45,810 nt of DNA from Silanimonas lenta DSM 16282 (lineage in GTDB: Bacteria; Pseudomonadota; Gammaproteobacteria; Xanthomonadales; Xanthomonadaceae), in assembly GCF_000429065.1 (NCBI RefSeq), contig NZ_AUBD01000013.1, forward strand, positions 1 to 45,810, written 5' to 3'. Below are positions 1-9,334 of the stretch, one piece after another. The number at the start of each line of letters is the position of its first letter. The first letter of the stretch is position 1. A model generated the notes under the pieces. The model did not search any database, had not been told where the DNA came from, and saw nothing but the letters and a program-made list of their open reading frames with translations. Made by a program: the position numbers and the translations under genes.

Positions 1-53
1 CCCGCGGCGTCGCGGCTCGCCGCGACCGTCCCGGAGCGCCGCGCCCGCGGGGA

Positions 54-136
54 GTGCGCCCCCGTGAGCGAGGCACGACGCCGAGCGTCCGCGAATACGG
101 CGCTGGACGCAGAGTTTGAGCGGCACGGGGGCGCAC
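54..136. repeat. Nested inverted repeat (possible structured RNA or site)
   Basis: GTGCGCCCCCGTG at 54-66 is the exact reverse complement of CACGGGGGCGCAC at 124-136, giving a 13-bp perfect outer stem. Inside it, GCGTCC at 85-90 pairs with GGACGC at 105-110. The nested arrangement could fold as an RNA or as a cruciform-like DNA site. There is no T-tract after the outer stem, so a simple terminator is unlikely. I see no integron attC core motifs. The function is unknown. Confidence 0.45.
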
Positions 137-142
137 GCCACG

Positions 143-258
143 CGAGGGCAGGCGCTCCATAGTGAAATGCCGCACGCGGCAGGCAGGCTCGCCAGCCGCG
201 ACCGCCGTCCGCACGAGGCAGGCGCTGCAGCACGACATGCCGCGCAGAGCAGACAGGC
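143..258. repeat. Imperfect direct repeat, about 45 bp, two copies
   Basis: The stretch 143-188 resembles 214-258. Both contain a GAGG(G)CAGGCGCT core followed about 15 bases later by ATGCCGC, and both end in CAGGC after a purine-rich spacer. The offset is about 71 bases. A weaker third resemblance begins near 69. The similarity was judged by eye and could partly reflect biased base composition. Confidence 0.3.
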
Positions 259-304
259 GCACGCTCAGGAGACGCAGCGCGCCGATCGACGCCGGACGCC
301 CCCG

Positions 305-2218
305 CTACGCCGCGTCCCCGCGCAGTTCCCGCACCCTCGCCTCCAGCAGCGCCGCGCTGGCCTCGGTGCCTGGCACCGGCTCGCCGGCCACGATGCCGAT
401 CGGCGCGCGGAAGCGCCGCGGCAGGCGCATCCGCCCGAGGCGCGAATCGCGGCGGCTGAACATGCTGCCCCAGAGGTTCTTCAACGCCATCGGCACCACC
501 GGCACCGGACGGGCGGCGAGGATCTTCTCCACCCCGGGCCGGAAGGGCGCGATCTCTCCATCCTTCGTCAGGCTGCCCTCGGGGAAGATCCCCACGATTT
601 CGCCGGCGGCGAGGGCGGCATCGATGCGGCGGAAGGCCGCCTCCATCAGCGCAGGGTCTTCCTTGCTGCCGGCGATCGGAATCGCCCCGGCCACCCGGAA
701 CACCCAGTTGAGCACCGGCAGGCGGTAGATCTTGTAGTACATGACGAAGCGCACCGGGCGCGGGATGGCGCCGGCCAGCAGCAGGGCATCCATGTAGCCC
801 ACGTGGTTGCACACCACCAGCGCCGGGCCTTCGTCGGGCACGTGTTCTTCCACGCCACGGATCTCGATGCGGTACATGGCCAGGGTCAGCAGCCAGACCA
901 GGAAGCGCATCAGGAACTCGGGCACGAGGCTGAAGATGTAGACCGCCACCACGGCGTTCAGCACGGCACCGACGAGGAAGACCTGCGGGATGGAGAAGCC
1001 TGCGGCGATGAGACCGATGGCCAGCAGCGCCGCGGCGACGATGAAGGCGGCATTGAGGATATTGTTGGCGGCGATGGTGCGCGAGAGCTGCTCGCGCGGG
1101 CTGCGCTGCTGGATCAGGGCGAACAGGGGCACGATGTAAAAGCCGCCGAACAGGCCGATCATCGCCACGTCGAGGGCCACCCGCCATTGGCCTTCGGCGG
1201 CGAGGAAGCCGCGCCAGTCGATCGGAGCGGCAAGGCCGGCTGCGGCCTGCAGCGCGGTCTCGGTGGCCGCCGGCTGGGCGAAGTAGAGATCGATGCCGAA
1301 CAGGGTCATGCCGATGGCCCCGAGCGGCACCAGGCCGATCTCCACCGTGCGCCGCGACAGCGATTCGCAGAGTAGCGAGCCCATGGCGATGCCGATGGAG
1401 AACAGGGCGAGCAGCAGCGAGATCACCGAGGCATCGCCGCCCAGCACCTTGAGCGCGTAGTTCGGCAGCTGCGCCAGCACCAGCGCGCCGAAGAAGAAGA
1501 ACCAGCTCACCCCGAGCACGGCGTTCAGCACCACGCGCTGGCCCTTGAGCACGCCCAGGGTGGCGAAGGTGGCGCGCAGCGGGTTGCGGTCGATGGCGAG
1601 ATCGGGGGCCGTGGCCGGGGCCGGCGGCACGGCGCGGGCCACGAGGTAGCCGAGGAGGGCGATGGCGATGACCGCGAGCGAAGCGTAGCGCTCGCCCTGC
1701 TCGAAGCCAGCCACCAGCCAGCCGCCGAACAGGGTGCCGACGAGGATGGCGAGGAAGGTGCCCATCTCGACCAGGCCATTGCCGCCAGTCAGTTCCTCGG
1801 GCTTCAGCGCCTGGGGCAGGATGGCGTACTTGATCGGCCCGAACAGCGCGCTCTGGGCGCCAAGCAGGAACAGCACGCCGAGCAGCAGGGGCAGGGAATC
1901 CAGCCAGAAACCCAGCGCCGCCAGCAGGGCGATGCCGATCTCGAGCAGCTTGATGCGGCGGATCGAGCGCGCCTTCTCGTACTTCTCCGCCCATTGCCCG
2001 GCACTGGCCGAGAACAGGAAGAAAGGCAGGATGAACAGGGCGCTGGCGATGTTCGCCCAGAGGCTGCGCTCGGCGTCGGTGAAGCCCACCACCTTCACCG
2101 TGATCAGAATGATCAGGGCCTGCTTGAAGACGTTGTCGTTGAAGGCGCCGAGGGCCTGGGTGAGGAAGAACGGGGCGAAGCGGCGCTGGCCGAGCAGCTC
2201 GAACTGGTTGCGTGGCAT
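305..2218 (-). CDS. MFS transporter / PlsC acyltransferase fusion (LplT-Aas type)
   Basis: A 637-residue fusion. Residues 1 to about 410 are a hydrophobic MFS transporter of the lysophospholipid transporter type (ALGAFNDNVFKQAL near the N-terminus). Residues about 445-637 are a 1-acyl-glycerol-3-phosphate acyltransferase domain with the NHVGYMD (HX4D) catalytic motif near residue 472 and FPEGS near 546. In E. coli LplT and Aas, flipping and re-acylation of lysophosphatidylethanolamine are done by a transporter plus an acyltransferase/acyl-ACP ligase. Here transporter and acyltransferase are one chain and no ligase domain follows, so the acyl donor must come from elsewhere or be acyl-CoA/ACP directly. 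The start at MPRNQF was chosen because upstream in-frame sequence is compositionally poor and overlaps the GST gene; no clear Shine-Dalgarno is visible and a hairpin abuts the start. It probably acts in the inner membrane. Confidence 0.88.
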   Translation of the reverse strand: MPRNQFELLGQRRFAPFFLTQALGAFNDNVFKQALIILITVKVVGFTDAERSLWANIASALFILPFFLFSASAGQWAEKYEKARSIRRIKLLEIGIALLAALGFWLDSLPLLLGVLFLLGAQSALFGPIKYAILPQALKPEELTGGNGLVEMGTFLAILVGTLFGGWLVAGFEQGERYASLAVIAIALLGYLVARAVPPAPATAPDLAIDRNPLRATFATLGVLKGQRVVLNAVLGVSWFFFFGALVLAQLPNYALKVLGGDASVISLLLALFSIGIAMGSLLCESLSRRTVEIGLVPLGAIGMTLFGIDLYFAQPAATETALQAAAGLAAPIDWRGFLAAEGQWRVALDVAMIGLFGGFYIVPLFALIQQRSPREQLSRTIAANNILNAAFIVAAALLAIGLIAAGFSIPQVFLVGAVLNAVVAVYIFSLVPEFLMRFLVWLLTLAMYRIEIRGVEEHVPDEGPALVVCNHVGYMDALLLAGAIPRPVRFVMYYKIYRLPVLNWVFRVAGAIPIAGSKEDPALMEAAFRRIDAALAAGEIVGIFPEGSLTKDGEIAPFRPGVEKILAARPVPVVPMALKNLWGSMFSRRDSRLGRMRLPRRFRAPIGIVAGEPVPGTEASAALLEARVRELRGDAA

Positions 2219-2242
2219 CCGGGGGATCCGTGGGGCCCCCGG
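2219..2242 (-). promoter_or_regulatory. Hairpin abutting the start codon of the MFS/PlsC gene
   Basis: CCGGGGG at 2219-2225 pairs with CCCCCGG at 2236-2242 around a 10-base loop. In the minus-strand transcript this stem ends one base before the ATG at 2218 and occupies the place where a ribosome binding site should be. It could limit translation unless opened, for instance by ribosomes ending the GST frame 32 bases upstream. The pairing is seen directly; the role is inference. Confidence 0.4.
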
Positions 2243-2250
2243 AGACACTA

Positions 2251-2868
2251 TCAGAGGGCCGTGGGGGCGGTCTGCGCCAGCGAGGGCCGCACGGCCATGC
2301 CCGCCAACCACCCAGCCAGCGCCGGGGCACGCGGCCGCCACGGCCGGTCGGGGAGGCGGAAGTCGAGCCATTCGAGGCCACAGGCCACGGCGAGGTCGGC
2401 CAGCGTCAGGGCCTCGCCCTCGAAGTGGGCGCGGCCGGCGAGGCGGCGCTCGAGCTCATCGATGGCGCCTTCCACCTTCAGCCACTGCCAGTCCATCCAG
2501 GCCGCGCTGCGCTGTTCCGCCGTGCGGCCGGCCCACACGGATTCCAGGCGGATCGCCACTCCGGCATCCATCAGGCCATCGGCCAGGGCCTCGATCCGCT
2601 TCACCCGCATCCGTGCCTCGAAGGCGTCCGGGATCAAACGCGGGCCGGGCATGGCGTCCAGCCATTCGCAGATCACCGGCGAATCGAACCAGGCCTCGCC
2701 GCGCTCATCGACGAGGCAGGGCACCTTGCGCAGGGGGTTGAGCGCCGCCACCGGGCTCGCCGGGTCGAGCACGTCCACCAGCACGAGTTCGAGAGGGAGG
2801 CCCTTCTCGGCCGCCAGGGCCCGCACCTTGCGGGCGAAGGGCGAAGGCAGGGAGCAGAAGAGCTTCAT
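2251..2868 (-). CDS. Glutathione S-transferase family protein
   Basis: A 205-residue protein that begins MKLFCSLPSPFARKVR, the thioredoxin-fold start typical of bacterial GSTs such as YibF, with SPFARKV at the glutathione-binding position. NPLRKVPCLV supplies the conserved cis-proline, followed by a DSPVICEWL segment that contacts the gamma-glutamyl group. The rest is a helical C-terminal domain. GSTs conjugate or reduce electrophiles with glutathione in the cytoplasm; the substrate here is unknown. The start was chosen at the canonical N-terminus. The gene stops 32 bases before the MFS/PlsC start and begins 22 bases after purD, so all three may be co-transcribed. Confidence 0.88.
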   Translation of the reverse strand: MKLFCSLPSPFARKVRALAAEKGLPLELVLVDVLDPASPVAALNPLRKVPCLVDERGEAWFDSPVICEWLDAMPGPRLIPDAFEARMRVKRIEALADGLMDAGVAIRLESVWAGRTAEQRSAAWMDWQWLKVEGAIDELERRLAGRAHFEGEALTLADLAVACGLEWLDFRLPDRPWRPRAPALAGWLAGMAVRPSLAQTAPTAL

Positions 2869-2890
2869 GGTCGCCTCCGGTGCGCAGCGC

Positions 2891-4189
2891 TCAGCCCTGT
2901 TCACGCGCCACCGCGCGCCAGCCGATGTCGCTGCGGTGCAGCTCGTTGGTCCACGAGATCTTCGCCACCGCCTCGTAGGCCCGGCGCTGTGCCTCGGCGA
3001 TGCCAGCCCCCCTGGCGCAGACACAGAGCACGCGGCCACCGCTCGTCTTCACCCCCTCGCCGTCCCGCACGGTGCCGGCATGGAAGACCTTGGCGAAAGC
3101 CGGCACGGCATCGAGGCCGTGGATCACGTCGCCGGTGATCGGGGGCTCCGGGTAGGGCTTCGCCGCCATGACCACGCCCAATGCGGCCTCGGCCGACCAG
3201 TGGGCCTGCACCGTATCGAGCCGGCCGTCGATGGCAGCCTCGAGGAGATCGACGAGGTCGGAATCGAGCCGCAGCATCACCGGCTGGGTCTCCGGGTCGC
3301 CGAAGCGCACATTGAACTCGATCACCCGCGGCGCGCCCTGGGCGTCGATCATCAGCCCGGCATAGAGGAAGCCGGTGAAGGGAATGCCGTCGGCCGCCAT
3401 GCCGCGCACCGTGGGTTCGACGATCTCGCGCATCACGCGGGCATGCACCTCCGGCGTGACCACGGGCGCGGGCGAGTAGGCGCCCATGCCGCCGGTGTTC
3501 GGGCCGGTATCACCATCGCCCACCCGCTTGTGGTCCTGGCTGGTGGCCATCGGCAGCGCATGCACGCCGTCCACCATCGAGATGAAGCTGGCCTCCTCGC
3601 CCTCGAGGAAATCCTCGATGACCACGCGCGAGCCGGCGCTGCCGAAGGCATTGCCGGCCAGCATGTCGCGCACCGCGGCCTCGGCCTCGGCCACGTCCGT
3701 CGCCACGATCACGCCCTTGCCGGCGGCGAGCCCGTCGGCCTTCACCACGATCCGGGGGTCGTTCCGTTCGGCCGTACGGGCGCGGATGTACGCGATCGCG
3801 GCGTCGACCTCGGTGAATACCTCGTAGCCCGCGGTGGGGATGCCATGGCGCCTGAGGAAGGCCTTGGCGAAAGCCTTGCTGCCCTCGAGCTGCGCGGCCT
3901 TGGCCGTGGGGCCGAAGATGCGCTGCCCGGCGGCGCGGAAGCGGTCGACCACCCCGGCCACCAGCGGGGCCTCGGGGCCGACCACGGTGAGGGCCACCCC
4001 CTCGCGCTGCACGAGCGCCAGCAGGCCCTCGAGGTCGGTGGCCTTCACATCGACGTTCCGGCACTTCGGCTCGGCGGCCGTGCCGGCATTGCCGGGCGCG
4101 ACGAGGACCTCGGAGACGCGGGGCGACTGCGCGAGCTTCCAGCTCAATGCGTGCTCGCGGCCACCATTGCCGATCACCAGGATTTTCAC
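2891..4189 (-). CDS. purD: Phosphoribosylamine-glycine ligase (GAR synthetase)
   Basis: A 432-residue ATP-grasp enzyme of de novo purine synthesis, joining glycine to phosphoribosylamine. It starts [17 protein letters not shown], the classical PurD N-terminus. It also has HGIPTAGY, the ATP-grasp segment [13 protein letters not shown], the [14 protein letters not shown] motif and a C-terminal [12 protein letters not shown] metal-binding region. Length matches the family. The start is GTG at 4189 with GGAGG nine bases upstream. It lies 70 bases downstream of purH in the same direction, the usual purHD order. Confidence 0.97.
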   Translation of the reverse strand: MKILVIGNGGREHALSWKLAQSPRVSEVLVAPGNAGTAAEPKCRNVDVKATDLEGLLALVQREGVALTVVGPEAPLVAGVVDRFRAAGQRIFGPTAKAAQLEGSKAFAKAFLRRHGIPTAGYEVFTEVDAAIAYIRARTAERNDPRIVVKADGLAAGKGVIVATDVAEAEAAVRDMLAGNAFGSAGSRVVIEDFLEGEEASFISMVDGVHALPMATSQDHKRVGDGDTGPNTGGMGAYSPAPVVTPEVHARVMREIVEPTVRGMAADGIPFTGFLYAGLMIDAQGAPRVIEFNVRFGDPETQPVMLRLDSDLVDLLEAAIDGRLDTVQAHWSAEAALGVVMAAKPYPEPPITGDVIHGLDAVPAFAKVFHAGTVRDGEGVKTSGGRVLCVCARGAGIAEAQRRAYEAVAKISWTNELHRSDIGWRAVAREQG

Positions 4190-4259
4190 CGGAAAACCTC
4201 CATCTCGCAGGCAGTTGCGGGGCGGCTCGCAGGGTGCGGGCCCACGGGAGCCGCCTTGT

Positions 4260-5831
4260 TCAGTGGCGGAAATGGCGGGTGCCCGTGAACACCATGGCCA
4301 TGCCGTGCTCGTCGGCAGCGGCGATCACCTCGGCGTCGCGCATCGAACCGCCCGGCTGGATCACCGCGCGGATGCCGGCCTCGGCCGCGGCATCGATGCC
4401 GTCGCGGAAGGGGAAGAAGGCATCGCTCGCCATCACCGCCCCGGTCACTGGAAGCCCGGCCTCCGCCGCCTTCAGGGCGGCAATCTTCGCGCTCACCACC
4501 CGGCTCATCTGCCCGGCGCCGATGCCGATGGTCTGCGCGTCCTTCGCATAGACGATGGCGTTCGACTTCACGTACATCGCCACCTGCCAGGCGAAGACGA
4601 GGTCGGCCATCTCCTCCGGCGTGGGCTCGCGCTTCGTCACGATGCGCCCATCGCCGGCCGCCCAGGGAGCGACATCGGCATCCTGCACCAGCAGGCCACC
4701 GGCGATGCGCTTGTAGTCGAGGGCGGCGGCCGGCGCATCGAGCGCGCCGCAGGCCAGCACGCGCACATTGGGCTTCCTGGCGAACACCGCCACGGCCTCC
4801 TCGCTGACCACCGGCGCGATCACCACCTCGACGAACTGGCGCTTGAGGATCTCCTCGGCGGTGCCGGCATCGAGCGGACGGTTGAAGGCGATGATGCCGC
4901 CGAAGGCCGAGGTGGGGTCGGTGGCGTAGGCGCGGTCGTAGGCGGCGAACACGTCCTGCGCCACGGCCACGCCGCAGGGGTTGGCGTGCTTCACGATCAC
5001 GCAGGCCGGCTGCTGGAACTGCTTCACGCACTCCAGCGCCGCGTCGGCATCGGCGAGGTTGTTGTAGCTGAGCTCCTTGCCCTGCAGGACCCTTGCGGTG
5101 GCCACGATGCCCGCCGGCGCGCCGCGCTCGACATAGAGCGCCCCGCGCTGGTGCGGGTTCTCGCCGTAGCGCAGCGGGCTCATGAGATCGAGTTGCAGGT
5201 TCAGCGTGGCGGGCCACTCGGCGGGCTTTTCCACGTCCTCGACGCGCTCGGAAAGCCACATCGCCACCCGGCCGTCGTAGCGCGCGGTATGGGCGAAGCC
5301 CTTCGCGGCATAGGCGCGGCGCTGCGCCGCGGTGGTGCCGCCGGCAGCGAGCGCTTCCAGGAAGCCCTCGTAGTCGGAAGGATCGGTGAGCACGGCGACC
5401 CGGGCGTGGTTCTTGGCCGCCGCGCGCAGCATGGCCGGGCCGCCGATGTCGATGTTCTCGACCGCATCCTCGTAGCTGCAGCCGGGCTTGGCGACCGTCG
5501 CCTCGAACGGATAGAGATTCACCACCAGCAGGTCGATCGCCTCGATGCCGTGCTCGGCCATCACCGCCTCATCCGTGCCGGCGCGGCCGAGCAGGCCGCC
5601 ATGCACCCTGGGGTGCAGGGTCTTGACGCGGCCATCCATGATCTCCGGGAAGCCGGTCACCGCGGAGACATCGGTGACTTCGAGGCCGGCCTCGCGCAGG
5701 GCCCTGGCCGTGCCGCCCGTGGAAAGCAGGGCGACCCCCTTCGCCGCGAGGGCCTGCGCCAGCGGCACGAGACCGGTCTTGTCGGAAACGGACAGCAGGG
5801 CCCGGCGGACGGGCTGGCGGATCTCGGACAT
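4260..5831 (-). CDS. purH: Bifunctional AICAR formyltransferase / IMP cyclohydrolase
   Basis: A 523-residue protein that catalyses the last two steps of IMP synthesis. Residues 1-200 are the MGS-like cyclohydrolase domain ([28 protein letters not shown]). The remainder is the transformylase, with RYGENPHQ near 221-228 and VKHANPCG near 280-287, where the Lys-His pair (K281, H282) is catalytic. Length is normal. It is the first gene of a purHD pair. A TATAAT hexamer lies about 40 bases upstream of the start. Confidence 0.97.
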   Translation of the reverse strand: MSEIRQPVRRALLSVSDKTGLVPLAQALAAKGVALLSTGGTARALREAGLEVTDVSAVTGFPEIMDGRVKTLHPRVHGGLLGRAGTDEAVMAEHGIEAIDLLVVNLYPFEATVAKPGCSYEDAVENIDIGGPAMLRAAAKNHARVAVLTDPSDYEGFLEALAAGGTTAAQRRAYAAKGFAHTARYDGRVAMWLSERVEDVEKPAEWPATLNLQLDLMSPLRYGENPHQRGALYVERGAPAGIVATARVLQGKELSYNNLADADAALECVKQFQQPACVIVKHANPCGVAVAQDVFAAYDRAYATDPTSAFGGIIAFNRPLDAGTAEEILKRQFVEVVIAPVVSEEAVAVFARKPNVRVLACGALDAPAAALDYKRIAGGLLVQDADVAPWAAGDGRIVTKREPTPEEMADLVFAWQVAMYVKSNAIVYAKDAQTIGIGAGQMSRVVSAKIAALKAAEAGLPVTGAVMASDAFFPFRDGIDAAAEAGIRAVIQPGGSMRDAEVIAAADEHGMAMVFTGTRHFRH

Positions 5832-5868
5832 GCGCGCTCCCTCGCCCCTCGCGGGCGGAAAGCGGCGG

Positions 5869-5874
5869 ATTATA
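5869..5874 (-). promoter_or_regulatory. Candidate -10 box for purH
   Basis: The minus strand reads TATAAT here, 38-43 bases before the purH ATG and within the gap after ampE. No good -35 hexamer is found at 16-18 bases; CTGACG is about 22 bases away. The call rests on the perfect -10 hexamer and position alone. Confidence 0.4.
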
Positions 5875-5898
5875 CGGGGCGGCTGCGGGCGCGGCCCG

Positions 5899-6771
5899 TC
5901 AGCCGACGAAGCCGGCCACCACGAACAGGGCCAGCACGCCCATCCAGATCACCAGGATGCGCCAGACCAGGCTCATCGCATCGCGCAGCTCGAGCAGGGC
6001 CGGAGCCTGCGCCGGGCCGTCGGCAGCGCAGGCGTCCTCTTCCGCCAGTTCCACCGCCACACTGGCGCGGGCGGCGGCCTCGAGATGGCCGAGGCCGAGG
6101 CGGACGCCCTCGGCATGCCACTGCCGCCAGGCGCCGATCACGGCGTCGAAATCCGCGGCCAGGGCCAGGGTCAGGGTCATCAGCTGCGCTACCGGCCAGT
6201 CGAGCAGGGCAAGCAGGGTGGCCGCCGCCCCGCCCTGTGCCTCCGGCAGGCGCTCGCGCGCCGCGCCCTGCGCCGAGAGCGTCACCAGGCGGTAGCCCAC
6301 CGCCCCCACCGGCCCCAGCAGCAGGAACCAGAACAGCGGGCCGAACCAGCGCCACAGGGCACAACGGAACACCGCCTCCACCAGCGCCCCCCCCTCCACC
6401 GATACCGTCTCGCGCTGCGGGAACAGCGGGCGCGCGGCCTCGCGCCGGGCCTCCAGGCCCTCGGCCGCCACCACGGCCTCGACATCGAGGTCGAGGTCCC
6501 GCGGCCCCCAGGCATAGAACAGGGCCGCCACTCCCAAGAGCAGGCCGAACAGGCCATAGGCCCAGCCCGCCCAACCCCATTGCAGCAGACCGAGCACGGT
6601 AAGCGGCAGCAACAGGCCGAGCGGCAAGACGAAGCCGCGCAGGGCCGAGCCTTCACGCCCCAGCCAGCCGAGCCAGGCCACGAACCAGCCGTACTGGCGC
6701 AGGCTGGCGAGCGGCCGAACGAAGTGGCCGAGCAGCAGGGCGAGGATGACGGCGACGAGGGTGGTGGCCAT
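5899..6771 (-). CDS. ampE: AmpE-like regulatory inner-membrane protein
   Basis: A 290-residue polytopic protein beginning [17 protein letters not shown]. It has several hydrophobic segments and an internal [23 protein letters not shown] stretch (only the [13 protein letters not shown] part is needed for recognition), followed by LLDWPVAQL and an [13 protein letters not shown] segment. These match the AmpE/CobD-like family in order and length (284 residues in E. coli). AmpE is a membrane partner of AmpD linked to beta-lactamase induction signalling, although its biochemical role is unsettled. No ampD is present next to it; instead it follows nudC with 28 bases between. The start was chosen at the first Met preceding the hydrophobic segment. 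Confidence 0.75.
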   Translation of the reverse strand: MATTLVAVILALLLGHFVRPLASLRQYGWFVAWLGWLGREGSALRGFVLPLGLLLPLTVLGLLQWGWAGWAYGLFGLLLGVAALFYAWGPRDLDLDVEAVVAAEGLEARREAARPLFPQRETVSVEGGALVEAVFRCALWRWFGPLFWFLLLGPVGAVGYRLVTLSAQGAARERLPEAQGGAAATLLALLDWPVAQLMTLTLALAADFDAVIGAWRQWHAEGVRLGLGHLEAAARASVAVELAEEDACAADGPAQAPALLELRDAMSLVWRILVIWMGVLALFVVAGFVG

Positions 6772-6799
6772 GGGCAACGGACGGGAATCGGCCCCCAGT

Positions 6800-7696
6800 C
6801 TAGCCTGAGGCCCTGGCATGCCAGGCCTCGATCAGCGACCGGGCGATCGACAGGCGCGGCGAGAAGGCGATCGGCGGCGGCTCGCCGGCGGCAGGGGCAT
6901 CGCTGGCGGCGAGGCCCTGCGCCACCTCTTCGTGGCTGAACCAGCGGGCATCCTCCAGTTCTTCCCCTACCACCGGATCGGGCGCGTCCGGCGCGGCCTC
7001 GGCGAAGCAGCCCAGCATCAGGGCCGAGGGGAAGGGCCAGGGCTGGGCCGCGGCGAAGCGCACCTGCTGCACCCGCACGCCGGTTTCCTCGAACACCTCG
7101 CGGGCCACCGCCTGCGACAGCGATTCCCCCGGCTCGATGAAGCCGGCGATCACCGACCAGCGCCCGGCCGGCCAGCGCGCCTGCCGCCCCAGCAGCAGGC
7201 GCTCGCCGGAGGACACGGCCACGATCACGGCAGGATCGGTGCGCGGGTAGGCCTCGAGGCCGCAGGCCGGGCAGCGCACCGACCAGCCGCCCTGGCGCAG
7301 CTCCACCCGGGCGCCGCAGCCCCCGCAGTGGCGGGCGCGGCGCTGCCAGTTCAGCACCCCGGCAGCGGCGGCGAACAGGCTGGCCTCGCGCCCCGGCCAG
7401 CGCATGCCGGCCTCGCGCAGGTCGCAGGCCGGGCGGCCTTCGGCCCGCTCCTCGAGCGCGAAGCAGGGGGTATCGCCGGCCATGCCGAGGAACAGCGCCG
7501 CCCGGGGCCGCTCGCCGCGCAGCGCCGCCCCCAGCGGCCAGGCCGGGAGCTCGCCCGGGACCAGGGCCCGCGACTCGCCGTCCAGCAGCAGCACCCGGGC
7601 CCGCGGCCAGAGGGCATCCAGCGCCTCCTCCGCCTCGCGCAGGTGGCCGGCGCGGTCGAAGCCGCCCTCGGCGAAGGCGAAGCCGGACAGGCTCAC
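6800..7696 (-). CDS. nudC: NAD(+) diphosphatase / NAD-RNA decapping Nudix hydrolase
   Basis: A 298-residue NudC. It carries a zinc ribbon with Cys124, Cys127, Cys142 and Cys145, a Nudix box from about residue 185 to 207 (GFIEPGES then REVFEETG), and the NAD-specific signature [12 protein letters not shown] just after it. NudC hydrolyses NADH/NAD to NMN and AMP and removes NAD caps from RNA. The stop codon overlaps nothing downstream, but its start overlaps the erpA stop by four bases (ATGA), so the two are translationally coupled. Confidence 0.95.
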   Translation of the reverse strand: MSLSGFAFAEGGFDRAGHLREAEEALDALWPRARVLLLDGESRALVPGELPAWPLGAALRGERPRAALFLGMAGDTPCFALEERAEGRPACDLREAGMRWPGREASLFAAAAGVLNWQRRARHCGGCGARVELRQGGWSVRCPACGLEAYPRTDPAVIVAVSSGERLLLGRQARWPAGRWSVIAGFIEPGESLSQAVAREVFEETGVRVQQVRFAAAQPWPFPSALMLGCFAEAAPDAPDPVVGEELEDARWFSHEEVAQGLAASDAPAAGEPPPIAFSPRLSIARSLIEAWHARASG

Positions 7697-8058
7697 ACCG
7701 AGAAGCTGCTGCCGCAGCCGCAGGTGGTCTTGGCGTTCGGGTTGCGGATCACGAACTGCGAACCGGCGAGGCTTTCGCGGTAATCCACCTCGGCCCCCAT
7801 CAGGTACTGCAGGCTCAGGGGGTCGACCAGCAGGGTCACGCCATCGCGCTCGACCGCCACGTCGTCCTCGCCGCGCTCCTCGTCGAACTCGAAGCCGTAC
7901 TGGAAGCCCGAGCAGCCGCCGCCGGTGATGAACACCCGCAGCTTGAGCGCCGGGTTGCCCTCGTCGGCGATCAGGGCCGCCACCTTGCGCGCCGCCGCCT
8001 CGGTGAACACGAGCGGGGCATCGAGGTCTCGGTAGCTGGGGGTGGCGGTCGCGGTCAT
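7693..8058 (-). CDS. erpA: Iron-sulfur cluster insertion protein
   Basis: A 121-residue A-type Fe-S carrier. The three cluster-binding cysteines are Cys49 in [11 protein letters not shown] and Cys113 and Cys115 in TTCGCGSSF. The [11 protein letters not shown] ending and the short N-terminal extension fit ErpA better than IscA or SufA, and no isc or suf genes are nearby. It delivers [4Fe-4S] clusters to apo-enzymes, which in this window could include AcnD. It is followed by nudC with a 4-base overlap. Confidence 0.93.
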   Translation of the reverse strand: MTATATPSYRDLDAPLVFTEAAARKVAALIADEGNPALKLRVFITGGGCSGFQYGFEFDEERGEDDVAVERDGVTLLVDPLSLQYLMGAEVDYRESLAGSQFVIRNPNAKTTCGCGSSFSV

Positions 8059-8118
8059 GTCCGGGAGATGGCGTCGCAGGCGGCGGGATTCAACCGGGCG
8101 ATTGCAGCAGAGCCGGCG

Positions 8119-8586
8119 TCAGGCCGGCGTCGCCTCGCGCTCGCCGGTGCTGCGCGGCGAGGGGCTGGCGGCCTTGCGGCCGCCCCCGGCAGGCGGGGTG
8201 CCGGCCGCCGGCGGCGCCAGGTGCACCAGCTTGCCGCTCACCTCGGCCCCGGCCGCCATCTCCACCACCGCGTAATGCAGGTCGCCCTCCACCCGGGCCT
8301 CCGGGCCGAGCTCGAGGCGCTCGCCGGCATGCACCACGCCCTTCACCCGGCCATTGATGATGACCACCGGAGCGCGCAGCTCGCCTTCGACCACGCCGCG
8401 GGGGGCGACGGTGATGGTGGCCGCGGCCCCGTCCTCGGCCACGGCCTTGCCGACCAGGCGGCCCTCGACGTAGAGGCCGCCCGAGAAGCGCAGCTCGCCG
8501 CTCAGCACCACCGGGTGGCCGATCAGGGTGTCCACGCAGGCGCCGCTGCGTTGCGCACGGCCCTTGCCGTCGCCGAAAAAGCTCAT
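8119..8586 (-). CDS. Bactofilin (polymer-forming cytoskeletal protein)
   Basis: A 155-residue bactofilin. Residues about 16-125 form the right-handed beta-helix core with repeating hydrophobic periodicity (TLIGHPVVLSGELRFSGG, LYVEGRLVGKA, VVIINGRVKG, VHAGERLELGP), flanked by a short polar N-terminus and a proline/serine-rich tail. Bactofilins polymerise without nucleotides and position cell-wall or polar machinery. The gene overlaps the preceding membrane protein gene by four bases (ATGA), suggesting a functional pair. The C-terminal tail, rich in Ala, Pro, Gly and Ser, is probably disordered. Confidence 0.9.
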   Translation of the reverse strand: MSFFGDGKGRAQRSGACVDTLIGHPVVLSGELRFSGGLYVEGRLVGKAVAEDGAAATITVAPRGVVEGELRAPVVIINGRVKGVVHAGERLELGPEARVEGDLHYAVVEMAAGAEVSGKLVHLAPPAAGTPPAGGGRKAASPSPRSTGEREATPA

Positions 8587-9314
8587 GGTGTTCCTCCTTG
8601 GGGGGTAGGCCAGGGCACCCGGGCCTCGACCACGCCGCCCGGCGCGTCGAGGGTGACCCGCACGCGCTGCGGCGTGAAGCCCTCGGGCAACACGATACTC
8701 CCCTCGAGTTTCTGGAAGTAGCGGAAGGAATACTCCTGCCCCGGCGCCAGCTCGGCCGGCACCAGGGATGGCCAGTCGAGGGTGGTGAGCGCGCCGCCCT
8801 CCACCCCTTCCACGGCAAAGCGCATCCGCCCGCGGCTGATCGCGCCGCGGTTGAGGTTCTGGGTGAGCGTGAGGGTGTAGCGCCAGCTGCCGCCGGCCTC
8901 GCGCTGGAACTCGGCGGCATGCACCGAAAGGCCACGACGCTGGCCGGTGGCGCCCACCAGCCGCTCGTAGAACTCCACGTCGGCGCGCAGGGCCGAGATC
9001 TCCTCGTCGCGCTCGGCCAGGGTCTGCTGCAGCTCGATGTTGGCCGCCCGGCTCACCTGGTCGGAGCGGCGCAGGTTCGCTGCCTCCTGGGCCAGCGTCT
9101 CGAGCCGGGCCGCGGTCTCGGCATGCTCGCGGCGCAGGGCGGCATGCTCGGCCCGCAGTTCCACGAGCGCCGGCTCGGCCCGCCAGGCCATGAAGGCCCA
9201 GAGCAGCAGCAGGCTCGCCGGCCAGCCGATCCGCACCGCCCAGCGGCGCAGGCGGTCGGAGGCACGGCGCGGCACCACCATGAAGCCTCGGTCGTCGGGG
9301 CGGGGGCTGTTCAC
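8583..9314 (-). CDS. DUF6776-type membrane coiled-coil protein
   Basis: A 243-residue protein with a basic N-terminus, one transmembrane helix at about 31-45, a long coiled coil at about 50-115 (heptads rich in Glu, Arg, Leu and Ala), and a beta-rich C-terminal domain (RYTLTLTQNLNRGAISRGRMRF and following) that would lie in the periplasm. The organisation resembles DUF6776 proteins of xanthomonads and other gammaproteobacteria; the function is not known to me. It is translationally coupled to the bactofilin, so it is a candidate membrane anchor or partner for the bactofilin polymer (inference). The start is GTG at 9314; the Met at residue 12 is an alternative. Confidence 0.75.
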   Translation of the reverse strand: MNSPRPDDRGFMVVPRRASDRLRRWAVRIGWPASLLLLWAFMAWRAEPALVELRAEHAALRREHAETAARLETLAQEAANLRRSDQVSRAANIELQQTLAERDEEISALRADVEFYERLVGATGQRRGLSVHAAEFQREAGGSWRYTLTLTQNLNRGAISRGRMRFAVEGVEGGALTTLDWPSLVPAELAPGQEYSFRYFQKLEGSIVLPEGFTPQRVRVTLDAPGGVVEARVPWPTPQGGTP

Positions 9315-9334
9315 GTCTCGCGGCGGCCTTGCGG

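Larger units (their letters stand above)
1..304. other. Gene-free segment at window edge
   Basis: I see no gene I can support in this stretch. Open frames exist because of the high GC content, but none gives a recognisable protein or follows a convincing ribosome binding site. It lies downstream of the MFS/PlsC gene and contains an inverted-repeat structure at 54-136 and an imperfect direct repeat at about 143-258, which are listed separately. The left end is cut by the window, so a gene ending just outside cannot be excluded. Confidence 0.5.

Noticed and set aside
54-136. Integron attC site
   Set aside because: The imperfect core motifs RYYYAAC and GTTRRRY are absent and no integrase is near.
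1994-4288. 764-residue open frame on the plus strand opposite the GST and purD genes
   Set aside because: No family resemblance and low complexity; the opposite strand carries real enzymes.
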